Of a DNA stretch of 64,000 nucleotides, positions 11,160 to 22,112 are shown in pieces. Position numbers and translations under genes: made by a program. Source of the stretch: Thermothielavioides terrestris NRRL 8126. Lineage: Eukaryota > Ascomycota > Sordariomycetes > Sordariales > Chaetomiaceae. The stretch is taken from contig NC_016457.1 of assembly GCF_000226115.1 (NCBI RefSeq), positions 992,001 through 1,056,000 on the forward strand, written 5' to 3'. The notes under the pieces were generated by a model that had not been told where the DNA came from, did no database searches, and worked only from the letters and a program-made list of their open reading frames with translations. Position 1 is the stretch's first letter. The number at the start of each line of letters is the position of its first letter.

Positions 11160-11519
11160 AAGAGGTCCCGCCAAGACTAATTTCGGAACCTACCGCTTAC
11201 AAGTATTTACAAATCGCCAAGGCCACGACGACTTCGAGCAACATCAACAACGAAGAATCGCAAAGACTCGTAGCAACAACTTAGCGAAACCTCAACCAAA
11301 TTGAAAAAAAAGAAAACGAAGTTAACCCGCACCCTAACTATAACCCGCATCCTAACTATAACCCGAACCCTAACTAGCGGGGGGCTGGCGCCGCCCCCCG
11401 TACCCCCGGCGAACTAACCGCTTGGCGATAGTGCAAACGCCTTGGCGATCGTAGCTACGTAATAACGTTGTAAAAACATTGCCGACAATTGGCCGAAATT
11501 AGTCTTGGCGGGACCTCTT
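11160..11519 (+). mobile_element. MITE family A, copy 2 (360 bp)
   Basis: Same 27-bp terminal inverted repeats as copy 1, with TA at 11158-11159 and 11520-11521. The hexamer block lies at 11321-11374 and is the most regular copy on this strand (CCTAAC, TATAAC, CCGCAT units). It is followed by an 8-bp perfect hairpin (CGGGGGGC at 11378-11385 pairing with GCCCCCCG at 11393-11400). Forward orientation. By eye it is very close to copy 5 over its whole length. Confidence 0.93.
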
Positions 11520-11691
11520 TAAGATCCAGCGCCCCCAAACGCTGTGGGCTGTTAGTTGTGTTGATCCTCTGCAACATGGAAGCAGGGTGGCTGCTTCTGA
11601 GCTTTTGATTGGTTTGGGGTGGTTTGACTGTCGCCGAGCTTACACAGTATGTGGCAACTTGTCCGGATGCTTTCTTATTTCTCAGAATTTC

Positions 11692-12182
11692 CGACCCCAT
11701 TAAAAGTACTAAACGATTTCATTAGAAGTACTACACACCTGGGCGGCCCGTGCGTCCACCACCAAATTCTTGCAGCACACGCCACAACACGGCCAAGCTG
11801 AATGTCACAACAGGAATCGCCGCACCCAGGATCATGCAAGCTCGGGACCTGTGCATAGGCAATGGATGCCCGGGACCTGGGCATACGGGCGCGTAGGCAA
11901 TGGATACCCAGGACCTGGGCAGACATTGCTTGCACGCAGGTCCTGGGCTTGCATTGCCTTCGCGTAGGCAATGGTCAAGTCACGTGGCACGTACTTATCG
12001 ATAAGAAGGTACATTGAGCTCCAACCTTGTAAGTCACGTGATCTTTTCTTATCGATAAGATGGTGCATTGAGCTCCGACCTCAGTTTAGTGATCCACACT
12101 GCAACATTTTGGTGGTAGACGCACGGGCCGCCCAGGTGTGTAGTACTTCTAATGAAATCGTTTAGTACTTTTAATGGGGTCG
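11692..12182. mobile_element. 491-bp element with 75-bp terminal inverted repeats (unrelated to family A)
   Basis: The ends are inverted copies of each other for 75 bp with one mismatch, beginning CGACCCCATTAAAAG. ATTTC directly flanks both ends (11687-11691 and 12183-12187). A longer direct repeat, ATTTCTCAG, is also present on both sides but is offset by six bases on the left. The interior has no gene but has two 54-bp tandem units (11977-12030 and 12031-12083), each with a GTCACGTG E-box and a CTTATCGATAAG palindrome, and several CCAGGACCTGGGC-type repeats. Long terminal repeats suggest a Mutator-like non-autonomous element, but no transposase is present to prove it. Confidence 0.85.
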
Positions 12183-13327
12183 ATTTCTCAGTCGGCTGTC
12201 GCCACCGGGCCGCACCGGTCCCGCGAAATGCGCAAGAGGTTCAACTGAACGAGCCTCGCCCACGGGTCACCTCAAGACGTACGCAGTACAGGTAACCCGC
12301 GTCCTGCGTTAGTCAGAGACGGATCTATCAAACAATCATTCCCCCCTTATCCCGAAGGTCTCTGGCGGTTCGGCACATCCCGCCCATTAAAATCTTGAAC
12401 CCTGATGGATATTCGAACCTTGAGATTGAAGGGCTTACACAGTAGTTACACTACACACACTAATTAGTGTATTGTATTCCGTACATAGGTACATACACAG
12501 CACTCCACTAGGTGGATAATGTAGGTAGCTACAGCCTTACAGTAGTGTACGGAATAGCGTATTTCGTACACTGCCCGGGCATGCTTGAATGCTTCCACTC
12601 CCCGGCTGGAGGCTCAAATACACAAGTCAGTGTAACTCGAGAAACACCCAAGTGATGGAGACGGGAGTCTTCAAAACGCCAAGGCCGCGGCCCGAAATTG
12701 CGCGATCCGCTTCCCAAGAACATCACCCGGTTTCGCACCGGATTCCCCTGATTTTTGTGCCAAGCTTCTCCACTTTCCAGACAACTGCCGTTTGGGGGAT
12801 GGGTCCCACGAAACGCCGCAAGGATGGTGGGTTTCCGTGCGAATCCGTTGTTGATCCCGACAATGTTCGGCTCGATCCCTTTATTTTCTCTCCCTTTCCT
12901 GGCTTTGAGCCTACCATGAAGTTAATTACGTGAATAGGAACGAGCGGCCTATCGATGGTTTTTTTCTACCGTTTTGATACGTATAACTAGTGACTATCGC
13001 ACTTCCAAGCAAAGCCAGGGAATATAGGTGATGAGAAGAGCTGATTAAGTATTTATACATATGTGCGCCTGTCTCAGCAATGACACGCTGGATTCCCAGC
13101 TGCTTCCCTTGGTCGTCTGAAGCCTTCACTGGGAGACAGCGTAAACGTAAATCAGGCTCCAGATGGGGCATCACGGGTCCCTCTAATACATACATAACTG
13201 AGCATGAGCATAAAGCTGGAATCTAGCGTCATGTTCGCCATGTCCTCCCGGCTTTGAACCTAGCTCCCTTACCCCATGCACCCAAAAAGAACGCCGAACA
13301 CCGCGCCCATAATAAGCCTTGAATCCA
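12183..13327. other. Gene-free region
   Basis: No coding signal. It contains two TACGGAATA-type motifs (about 12476-12484 and 12548-12556) in a patch rich in TAC/GTA words, and the 3' flank of HEM2. Confidence 0.5.
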
Positions 13328-14531
<1,204 letters not shown>

Positions 14532-17125
14532 TGTCGGTTTGGAGTTCGCTCAAAAAGGAGGAATCGTCAGGCCAAAGACGCATCAGCAAATCGCACAGGT
14601 TCGAGGTCCACGTCTCTGACTATGCTGCACGATGATGGCTGTGAGGAGAGGAATCTGCCACGGTGGCCGGTAAAAGTCGTGCAGGCGGAGGGACGAGTTG
14701 AAGCCGGAGAAATCTCGCAATGACTGTTCTTGAGGTTGCACCGGGGAGCCGGCAACTCCCGGTCAAAGCTTGCCGGGAATTCCCCGTAAAGGCGCTTTTG
14801 CCAAGCCCGAGAGAGGTTTGAGGCAGAAAAGGTAGCAGACCGAGGTTCACTGGAGAGTTGCTTGCTAGCGCTGGTGGTTGAGAGAAACTCGCCTCCGAAA
14901 TCACCGCCCAGTGACCACTCATTCAAGCGTGTTGAGAGCAATTGACGGTTGAACAGGGTCCTTGGCATGCGATTTTGCGGGGTGCCCCACTGAGAAATTC
15001 CGTCGATTCCGTCGAGAATTCGCCAATCAGGGCACCGTTATTTCCAAAATGGCTTGGCGTTTCTTTGCTGAGCGAGCCACTCGGGGGCGGCTTGTCAACA
15101 ATTGCGGGTCTTGGCAGGAACGATCCCGTATGAGGCAGGAATTCTCGCGTATCAGGCCGTCTCGATCCCGTATCAGGCCATCTCGATCCGTCTCGTTTGG
15201 TGCTTGGAGGGTTCGCTTCTTTGCCAGGCCAGCCTTTCCTGAAAAGCCTCAGTAATTGGAAGGAGCCACCATTACAGCCTTGGTGTGCACTCTGAGTTAT
15301 TGCCTGTGATGACTGGTTCTTCTTGCCTTCCAACCCTGAGAGGGGCCATGCATGCAAACAACGACAGTCCGATGATTCCATCGCTTCCGCCTTTCTGTAT
15401 ACCCAGGCTCTGTGCAATGATTCTAGGAAGTCCTTTGCCTGCTCTGATGAACCAGCTATGACTTCTGCTCCTAATCAGGAATATGGTCAGTCGTGAGGAG
15501 CAAGCATTCCATTCTGAATGGCGGCCACATCTCACGTCCCAAACTTATCCTGGCAGATGAAAGAGTCTTGGCTTGGTTCTGCCTTCCTTCTCGGTTCCTT
15601 TTTGTTCCATCCTCCGCCACAAACATCAATGTATAACTGCGTGAACCAGCGCAAAGATCAGTCAGCTAAGATCAGCTCTTGCATAGAAGTTGAGAGAGCT
15701 CTCTTCCACTCACAACGGTAGTGACTGCCTAGTTCTTGTCTTTTATTCGAGTCTCTCTCCGTACGCGTGGCGTTATACACAGCGCTTAACTACCATGTCT
15801 CTCACAAGCCATCAGTATTGATCAAGGTTGTAGCCAAAAGGTGTCAACAGATATTTTCAACCCAGTCAGCCCTTTGCTCGCTTCTCCAGATGGTTTGCAT
15901 ATGGAATCAATTGTTCCAGCAATGGGCAGTTTGCATCAACCGATCTTTAAGTGAGCATTAATTTAACTCCATTGCTGGAACTAGAAGACCGTCTGAACCT
16001 TCCCAACATTACAAGCGAGAAATAGAAAGTGGTGAAGATATCCTTCCTGTGACACACTTTCGAATTCCGGAGTCACCCGGGGCTTCCCAGTGAGAATCGG
16101 TGGCCGGCTCGGCGTGCTCAACCGGCCCAGCTCCGGAAAAGTGGGGCTCCACTCAACGTCTGCCGCCCCCGAGCCGGGCCGCCAGCTTCCGCCACTGGCC
16201 GCCGAAACAACTACCGTCAACCGAGTCACACTTGCGTGCATTGGCCGACGGCTACCGACAACATGAATCCCCCTTCATCACTGATTCCCCCAAGAGGACA
16301 ACCACCTCTCTTCTGTGACTGAAATCTCTGGCCTTCTCCGCCCAGCCCCAGCCGCCAGTAACTTCCCTGGATGACTTAGATGCTTGACCAGCTAGAGGAT
16401 GATTAGTAGTATCTCGTCTCAAACTGCATAGCAGCCTGGAGCAGTGCTTTGACTTCCTAGGGGTTCCTGGCTGATGGCCAAGGGCTGGGCAATGATGGGT
16501 TCGGAGAGAACTCGGAATTATACACCTTGTCATCGAGCAAAACCTTTCGACGTGATGCTCCTCTGGCTGTGCCAGGGCTGTCCGGAGGTCGTCGTATAGT
16601 TCACAAGTAGATTAACAAGTAGATTGAGCGACAATTCGGATGGTTTAATTATCTGAGATGCTGAATTTCGCTGATCACATAGAGCGGCACCTTCATCGTC
16701 GCTCTCTTCCCTCTCCTGAACTTTTTATCCTTTCTCCGCTTTCTGCTCTCCTCTGTGATCACGCAGCGGCACCCCCATCGGCGCTCTCCTCTCTTTTTTG
16801 AACTTGTTGCCCTGCTACACCTTCTTCCCTTCTCTGGAGACCAGCGCACCTCAAGCAGCGAGCGCGCTCTCCTAGGACCCGTCTTTTCAAACTGGTATGT
16901 TACGAAGTCCTGGACTGCGACTGAGGCGGCATCGGTATTTGCTGTCCAGCTTTTCGGAGAGTGAATTTAGAAAACTCAGTCGCTTTTCTCTCTCGTTTGA
17001 CATACTTCAGCCGAATCTTTCGCTAACCGACGTCTTCCAGCGCCTGCCCTCACTTCTCTCTCTCTCTTCAGTTATTGGAGACAACAACCAAATTTGTTCG
17101 TCACATTCCTCAGTTTCAAATTGCG
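14532..17125. other. Gene-poor 2.6-kb region upstream of HEM2
   Basis: Frames here are short and compositionally random. The first few hundred bases upstream of 14531 should contain the HEM2 promoter. A cluster of CGATCCCGTATCAGGC-like repeats lies at about 15121-15190. Nothing else is supported. Confidence 0.45.
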
Positions 17126-17701
17126 ATGAGCCACTCTCCGAACCAACAGGTCAACGGCGGCGAGGCGTTTGCTCCGATGGCCGACCCCGCGAACACGTCG
17201 GCGACCAGCAACCCTTCGGGCACCCGTCGTGGCAGCCATAGTACTCAATATTCCTCGACCACGGGGGTTGCCACTCGCACAGCTCCAAACCATGAACCTA
17301 TAAGTACCGCCTTCCCGGCCGGATCTCCTCGCCAGAGTCAGCGAGCGGTCCTCCCTCCTCTGAGACCGACGCCTCTCGCTCCAAGACCGTTCAGATATAC
17401 CATTCCAGCCCGTCAGGAAGGCGCCTTCTCACAGCACGGCCGCGGAGGCTTCGATATCAGACCCCAAGCCTCCTCGCAGCAGGTTCGCGGAATTAATGGC
17501 GGACAGATTCCACCGCCGCAAGCAATAGCTCCCAGCCCGGCGCAGCCCTCTCAGCATCATCATGCATCTGATGCCGAATCTTCTCTGCAGCCACAGACCA
17601 CGACTCCGGGGCTCCAGAACCCTTCTCAGCAAGGCCATATGTCTGGCGAGGTCCGTAACCCAAATCTAAACTCCCAACCCAACGGGCTCCTTCCACCATG
17701 A
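17126..17701 (+). CDS. Orphan Pro/Gln/Ser-rich protein (hypothetical)
   Basis: Open frame of 191 aa from ATG 17126 to TGA 17699-17701. The frame is open upstream to 17075 but without an earlier ATG. The product is rich in Pro, Gln, Ser and Ala, with no predicted membrane segment and no recognised domain; two blocks, RPTPLAPRPFRYTIPARQEG and HGRGGFDIRPQ, look less biased. Codons are GC-ending less often than in neighbouring genes, and the flanks have no obvious partner exons. It may be a disordered regulatory protein, one exon of a larger gene, or a chance frame. I do not recognise it. Confidence 0.35.
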   Translation: MSHSPNQQVNGGEAFAPMADPANTSATSNPSGTRRGSHSTQYSSTTGVATRTAPNHEPISTAFPAGSPRQSQRAVLPPLRPTPLAPRPFRYTIPARQEGAFSQHGRGGFDIRPQASSQQVRGINGGQIPPPQAIAPSPAQPSQHHHASDAESSLQPQTTTPGLQNPSQQGHMSGEVRNPNLNSQPNGLLPP

Positions 17702-18744
17702 CAGCGCGTCAGATGACGAGCACACCGCACACCCGCGGACGACGGCTCGCGGGGGGGTTGCGTCCTTCTCCGGCCGCCACGCTGTGAGAAGGTCCCGGGG
17801 GGAGCAGGCACGGCGTCTGGCACTTCCGCACTCCTCGAACTCGTCACGCGCACATTCGTTGCTCGGGGTCGGTCATCATAATTCAAAGCTTGAAAAAGCC
17901 TACACGGGTTGGGCTTGGCGTGGAGGACTGGTTGGGAGTTGCGGGCTGCTTTTGGGGGGAGGCGCTTACACCATTCACGACCTGACCAACGGCCCTTTGT
18001 GCTCGATATCAAGTAGTGGATTTCTCAACGCGTGTCAACTTTTCTCTCATCATGCGTAGATCTGACGTGACGCCGGTGAAAGCGACTGACTCGACCATTC
18101 ACTCTAGTCTTTGAAGTTCTAAGTTTCTGCCATCGCATCGCCCCTTCTCGTGCCTTGTCAACGTTCGCTCGCTGGTTAACTACGTTCCGCAAATTTCTCC
18201 CGCCCTCCCTCGAAAACAACAGCCAACTTCTGAATGGTTCAGAGAATGGCCCCCGCATAGCTGGGCGCACCAAGTGCAGCGTGGTCGCGGACGAGTGAGT
18301 CTGCCCGGTTGTAGGTGCTTTCGTCTCTCCCGCACCGGCCCTCGTTCACGCCGCTCCACCCGTCGCCGCTCCCCCCATCGCTGCTTCTCCCATCGCCGCC
18401 ACTCCCGTCGCCGCACCCGTCGCTGCGCCAATCCCACCAGCCATTCCCGCAGCCCCCGTCGTCGCTCCTTCCGCCCCCGTTGCCGCTCGCCTACATCAGC
18501 CTGTCTGCCTCAGGCCCGACCGTCTTCGACTGGCTGCAGGTGCTCTCGGGCCTCGCCGCGCCGCCCGCCGCCGCCGACCCGGCCGTCGAACTGGAGGACC
18601 CTGAACCGGTCGCAGTCCCGGAGTGCGACACGTCCAGTTCCACGACCTAGAGAAGGAAAGGCGCGAGCTCAAAAATCGGCGCAAGCAGGAGGCGAAACAG
18701 GCTGCAAGAAGCGGTGGGAAATAATTGAGGTGTCGAAACACACG
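17702..18744. other. Unresolved region with coding-like fragments on the + strand
   Basis: Fragments look protein-coding but do not assemble into one frame. They are an Ala/Pro/Val-rich stretch (18332-18500), an acidic stretch containing GPTVFDWLQVLSGLA in a second frame (to 18650), and a basic KERRELKNRRKQEAKQ stretch in the first frame ending at a TAA at about 18724. A GTGAGT follows another open segment at 18295. It could be a degraded or intron-split gene. Confidence 0.3.
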
Positions 18745-19166
18745 CACCTGCTAGCTTTTGCAGCAACAGCAGGCTCATACGGATCGGCCCCGCCGCCCGA
18801 GGCCTTCTCGGCGCAGCGCCAGATTTCGAGCTGGAAGTGCTGGCTGTTCTCGTGCCGCTTCCAGTCGTTCTTGCTGCCGAATGTCTTGTCTAAGGACCCG
18901 GTCGCTGTCGCCGCCGTCGTCGCCGTTGTGGCCGTTGTGGTCGTGGACAGGTTCGGCGAAGGCGTCGCCGCCAACGGGGACAGCGACGACGACAGCGACG
19001 ACGCAAGCCGCCGCGACGTCCGCCACGCCGTTCGAGCCGCACACCAGCGCACCCGCCGCCATGCGCGACACTGCACAACCATCTTCCTTGTCTGAGAAAG
19101 AGAAAGGCGGAGAAGTAAAGTCCGCTTCCGCCGATACGACGCCGCTTCTCGCGTCCTCATAGTCAC
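18745..19166 (-). pseudogene. Decayed C2H2 zinc-finger protein gene fragment
   Basis: On the - strand at about 18893-18800 the frame reads KTFGSKNDWKRHENSQHFQ followed by LEIWRC, the very characteristic second half of a C2H2 finger in a large family of fungal zinc-finger proteins. The two cysteines that should precede it are missing: the preceding residues are a Thr/Ala run ending GSLD. Upstream, a better-looking sequence (YEDARSGVVSAEADFTSPP) lies in a different frame at about 19166-18990, so a frameshift is likely. Downstream of the finger the similarity ends at a GTGCGT (18755-18750). The finger as written could not hold zinc. I read it as a pseudogene or gene relic; an intact gene with an unusual intron is the alternative. 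Confidence 0.45.
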
Positions 19167-19227
19167 GATTCCGACTTTGCACTATGAAAGACTCTATATC
19201 GGTCTCTGGGAATGTTTTTACAAACAA

Positions 19228-20744
19228 CTCGTCTTGAGAGGCATAGATCTAGACTGGGTATCATTGGGTACTACAACATTCCCACTATCACGGCACTCTG
19301 GTGGGGATAGTGGTGAAGGCGATTCCGTTGGCGGCCCATTGCCTAAACTCGCGCTGAATTGGACCTGGACACGAGCAACGTGCGGTAACTGGTGCTTTAT
19401 AATACCCTGTCTCAATGTCAAGCGTAGAAAGCACCTAGACGTATACGAAGTATGCACAGAAGATGAGATTCTTTGCATCTGAACTCTGACCGCTTTCAGA
19501 GTGCAACTTGGGACAGAGAAAAGCCTCCACTGGACGAATGGACTCCTTTGCAATAACACCGCGATGTTCCGAAGACATTCTAGATACAAGATGAACTCGC
19601 GCTCATCATCCTTGGGGTCGAAACACACGGGACATGAATTTCAATCATCAAGCTTATAAAGTCACACACGGTACAACAAACGACCTGTTATAGTCTGCTA
19701 TACAATCCAACTCACGACATTGCAGCCACGGTCCTTTCATACGATGCATTGGTTGCAACAAGGTGACGAGACCTGGCTAATAGCACAGTCGATTTTCAAA
19801 GCAGCAAAGCGCCGGAGTATTCTTAGATGGCATGTGGGTGGTGCAGCGTATGCGCGCCTGCAATTTGGATATACAAACGTTGTTAATATTTGTGAATTTA
19901 GTCATAAATCGCCGCCGCTAATGAGAAGAGATAAGCTGGAAGAGAAGTTGAGACGATTAGAAATTGAGACTTACATTGTGTCAAGACTTCAAGATCACAA
20001 GGTGGAACTGCGAGGGGACACTTGTGATGCTTTGGGCATTCCCTCTCATATCCCTTCATTTGCAACAAGTGATCTCTAGGAAAAAGAACATTCCCATCTT
20101 TCCGACTTCTTCCCTTGTGACTCTACTGTTGTGGCTAAGGCTAAAGGATTCGCTCTCACTCACTTCCTTCCTGTGAGTTCTTTCAAGCGCCCTTTGTCCT
20201 GCTTTCAAAAGCAGGCCGATTCCTATGCGCCCTTCCATCTGTTCTGTTCTTTATCCTCCCAACCAAATCTTACAAATGGCAAAGCCGGCTCCGATCACCA
20301 CGGTCCGCCGTAAGCCCGGAGCGGGCTAGCTATGGTCTTCTTGCGGGGAACTTAAATGTACAGCCCCCTCGCCTGCCGGAGCACTTCTCTAGGTAGTCAA
20401 CCCTTCGACGAGATCGCTTCGAGCTCGAAACGGCCGGCTTGTCATCGCGTCCCCCCCCCCCCCCCCCCCAAGATCCCGGGTTTGCCCAGCGCTCTCTCCT
20501 GGACCAGAAGACCACACATGATCTGCCAAGGGTGCAGGGAGAATGTGTGTGGACAGATGGCTTCAGATTCAGGAGGCAACTAGGTAGGCAGCACAGCTTT
20601 GCATAATACGGGTAGTCTCAGGGGTTTGCCATGATGAACAAAGTTGAAGTCTATCAACGGAAGCAACGAAATCTACTTAACTCTGCTCTAGGCCCTGTTC
20701 GACGCAGCATGGTATCTATAACATGCACAGTAAGTTCTCAGTCC
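19228..20744. other. Gene-poor region with a poly-C tract
   Basis: No supported gene. A 119-codon open frame at 19720-20079 has no coding-like composition and was not accepted. A homopolymer of 19 C lies at 20451-20469. Confidence 0.45.
20451..20469. repeat. Homopolymer C tract (19 nt)
   Basis: Nineteen consecutive C residues. Such tracts are prone to length error in both replication and sequencing. Confidence 0.95.
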
Positions 20745-21700
20745 TCAGTTCTTTAGCACGAGGTTGTCCCGGATCTTGGCGAGGTCCTCCTCGGAGAAGC
20801 CCAGCGTCTTGGTCACGTAGCCCTCGAAGCCGCCGTACTCGGTCTCGACGGCCTTGACAAAAGCCTCCCAGCAGCTGATGCGCAGGCTGAGCATGTTGTG
20901 GAAGCCCGGCGTCTCGACGCTCGCGGCGCGGGAGCCGTGCAGCGCGAAGGCCAGCAGCTGCTCGCGCGCCGGCTCCGTGCCGATGCGCGACAGGATGAAG
21001 TCCAGCGCGACCGTCTCGCGGCTGGCCCCGGCCAGCGTCAGCAGCAGGCCGGCCACGACGCCGGTCCTGTCCCGCCCGGCTAGTTGATTCCCAGTCAGCA
21101 CTCGTACTCGCTCTTCTCACCATATCCACCCCTCGAAAAAAATCAAACAAGAGTCCAACACTCACCAGTACAATGAAACAAAAACGGCTCCTCCCCCCTC
21201 CCATCCCTCACCGCCTCCAACAGCCTCCTAATCCCGCCGGCATACACCTTGAGCACATTCAGATACATATTCACGAACCCCCTTTCCCCGTGACCCTCCA
21301 CAAACTCGTCCAAGCTAACAACCGCATCCTGCTCGCCGGGGCGCACCCACACGCCCTCGACGCCGTCGACGACCGGGTCCGGCGCGCGCGCGTGCTCGCC
21401 GACCGAGCGCAGGTCGAAGATGCGGCGCACGCCCAGCGCGGCCAGCGCCGCGCTTCCCGCCGGCGACAAGCCCTGCAGGAAGCCGCCCGAGCGGAAGGCC
21501 AGCCCCGGGCGGATCGGCGAGCCCGGCACCAGGCCCAGGTCGCGCGCGTTGAAGGTGTCCGGGAGCGCGACGAAGGGCGGGCTGGACAGGGCGGCGCGCA
21601 GGGCGGCGGCCGGCAGCGGCGTGGAGACGTCTGTTGAGGCCAGCTCGAGGAGGTCGGCGGCGGAGAGCGGGGTGCTGGGGGTGGGGTTGGCGGTGGACAT
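20745..21700 (-). CDS. Tyrosine/serine protein phosphatase, Y_phosphatase3 family
   Basis: Two exons: 21700..21166 and 21079..20745 (289 aa), with an 86-nt intron. The intron splits the active-site loop: exon 1 ends in FLFHCT and exon 2 resumes AGRDRTGVVAGLLL, giving the complete CX5R signature HCTAGRDRTG (Cys at about residue 177). Upstream motifs of this family are present: FNARDLGLVPGSPIRPGLAF near residues 50-70, and RRIFDLRSVGEHARAPDP. This is the group of fungal and bacterial phosphatases that act on phosphotyrosine, phosphoserine or phosphoinositides; the substrate cannot be told. I chose the ATG at 21700 rather than the upstream one at 21856 because the extra residues are a Pro/Thr-rich string. 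It lies in tandem with the kinase gene downstream of 22113. Confidence 0.88.
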
Positions 21701-22112
21701 TGTTGTTGTTACTGTTGTTGCGGGGGGAGGGGGGTTTGGTGTGGGCGTGCGGGTGTGCGGGTGGATGCTGACGGGAGACGGGAAGGGGAGCTCGCTTGGG
21801 GCTTTTGTCGACGGTAAGGCAGGCAGGTAGGGTAGGTATCGCAGGTAGGTAGGCATACGGTCCGCATAGGGGGGAAGATGACAGGCTTACACCGCTACAT
21901 CCGACTCACCCGAGGCAGGACCCCCATCGAGGGGCACGGCGTTGTGCCTGGTGCCCCGCACCTCGCTGGGCCCGACCCCGCTTGCTTCGTGTTTCCCCCC
22001 CGGGCTGTTTGGCTATTCATGCAAGGCACACCCCTCACCGACGGGCCATCCGGTGCAAAGTTTGAAACGGGCGGCTTACACAGTAACTCTAGGTTTACAC
22101 TAGTACCCGGCA
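21701..22112. other. Intergenic: phosphatase upstream region and kinase 3' flank
   Basis: 412 bp with no coding frame. It includes several GGTAGGTA repeats at 21830-21856. Confidence 0.5.

Noticed and set aside
13243..13266. B-box match GGTTCAAAGCC on the - strand
   Set aside because: The T stem has a mismatch and no cloverleaf can be drawn around it; a single B box is not enough for a tRNA.
19720..20079. 119-codon open frame on the + strand
   Set aside because: Amino-acid composition is unlike the neighbouring genes, the region is AT-richer, and no partner exon or motif was found.
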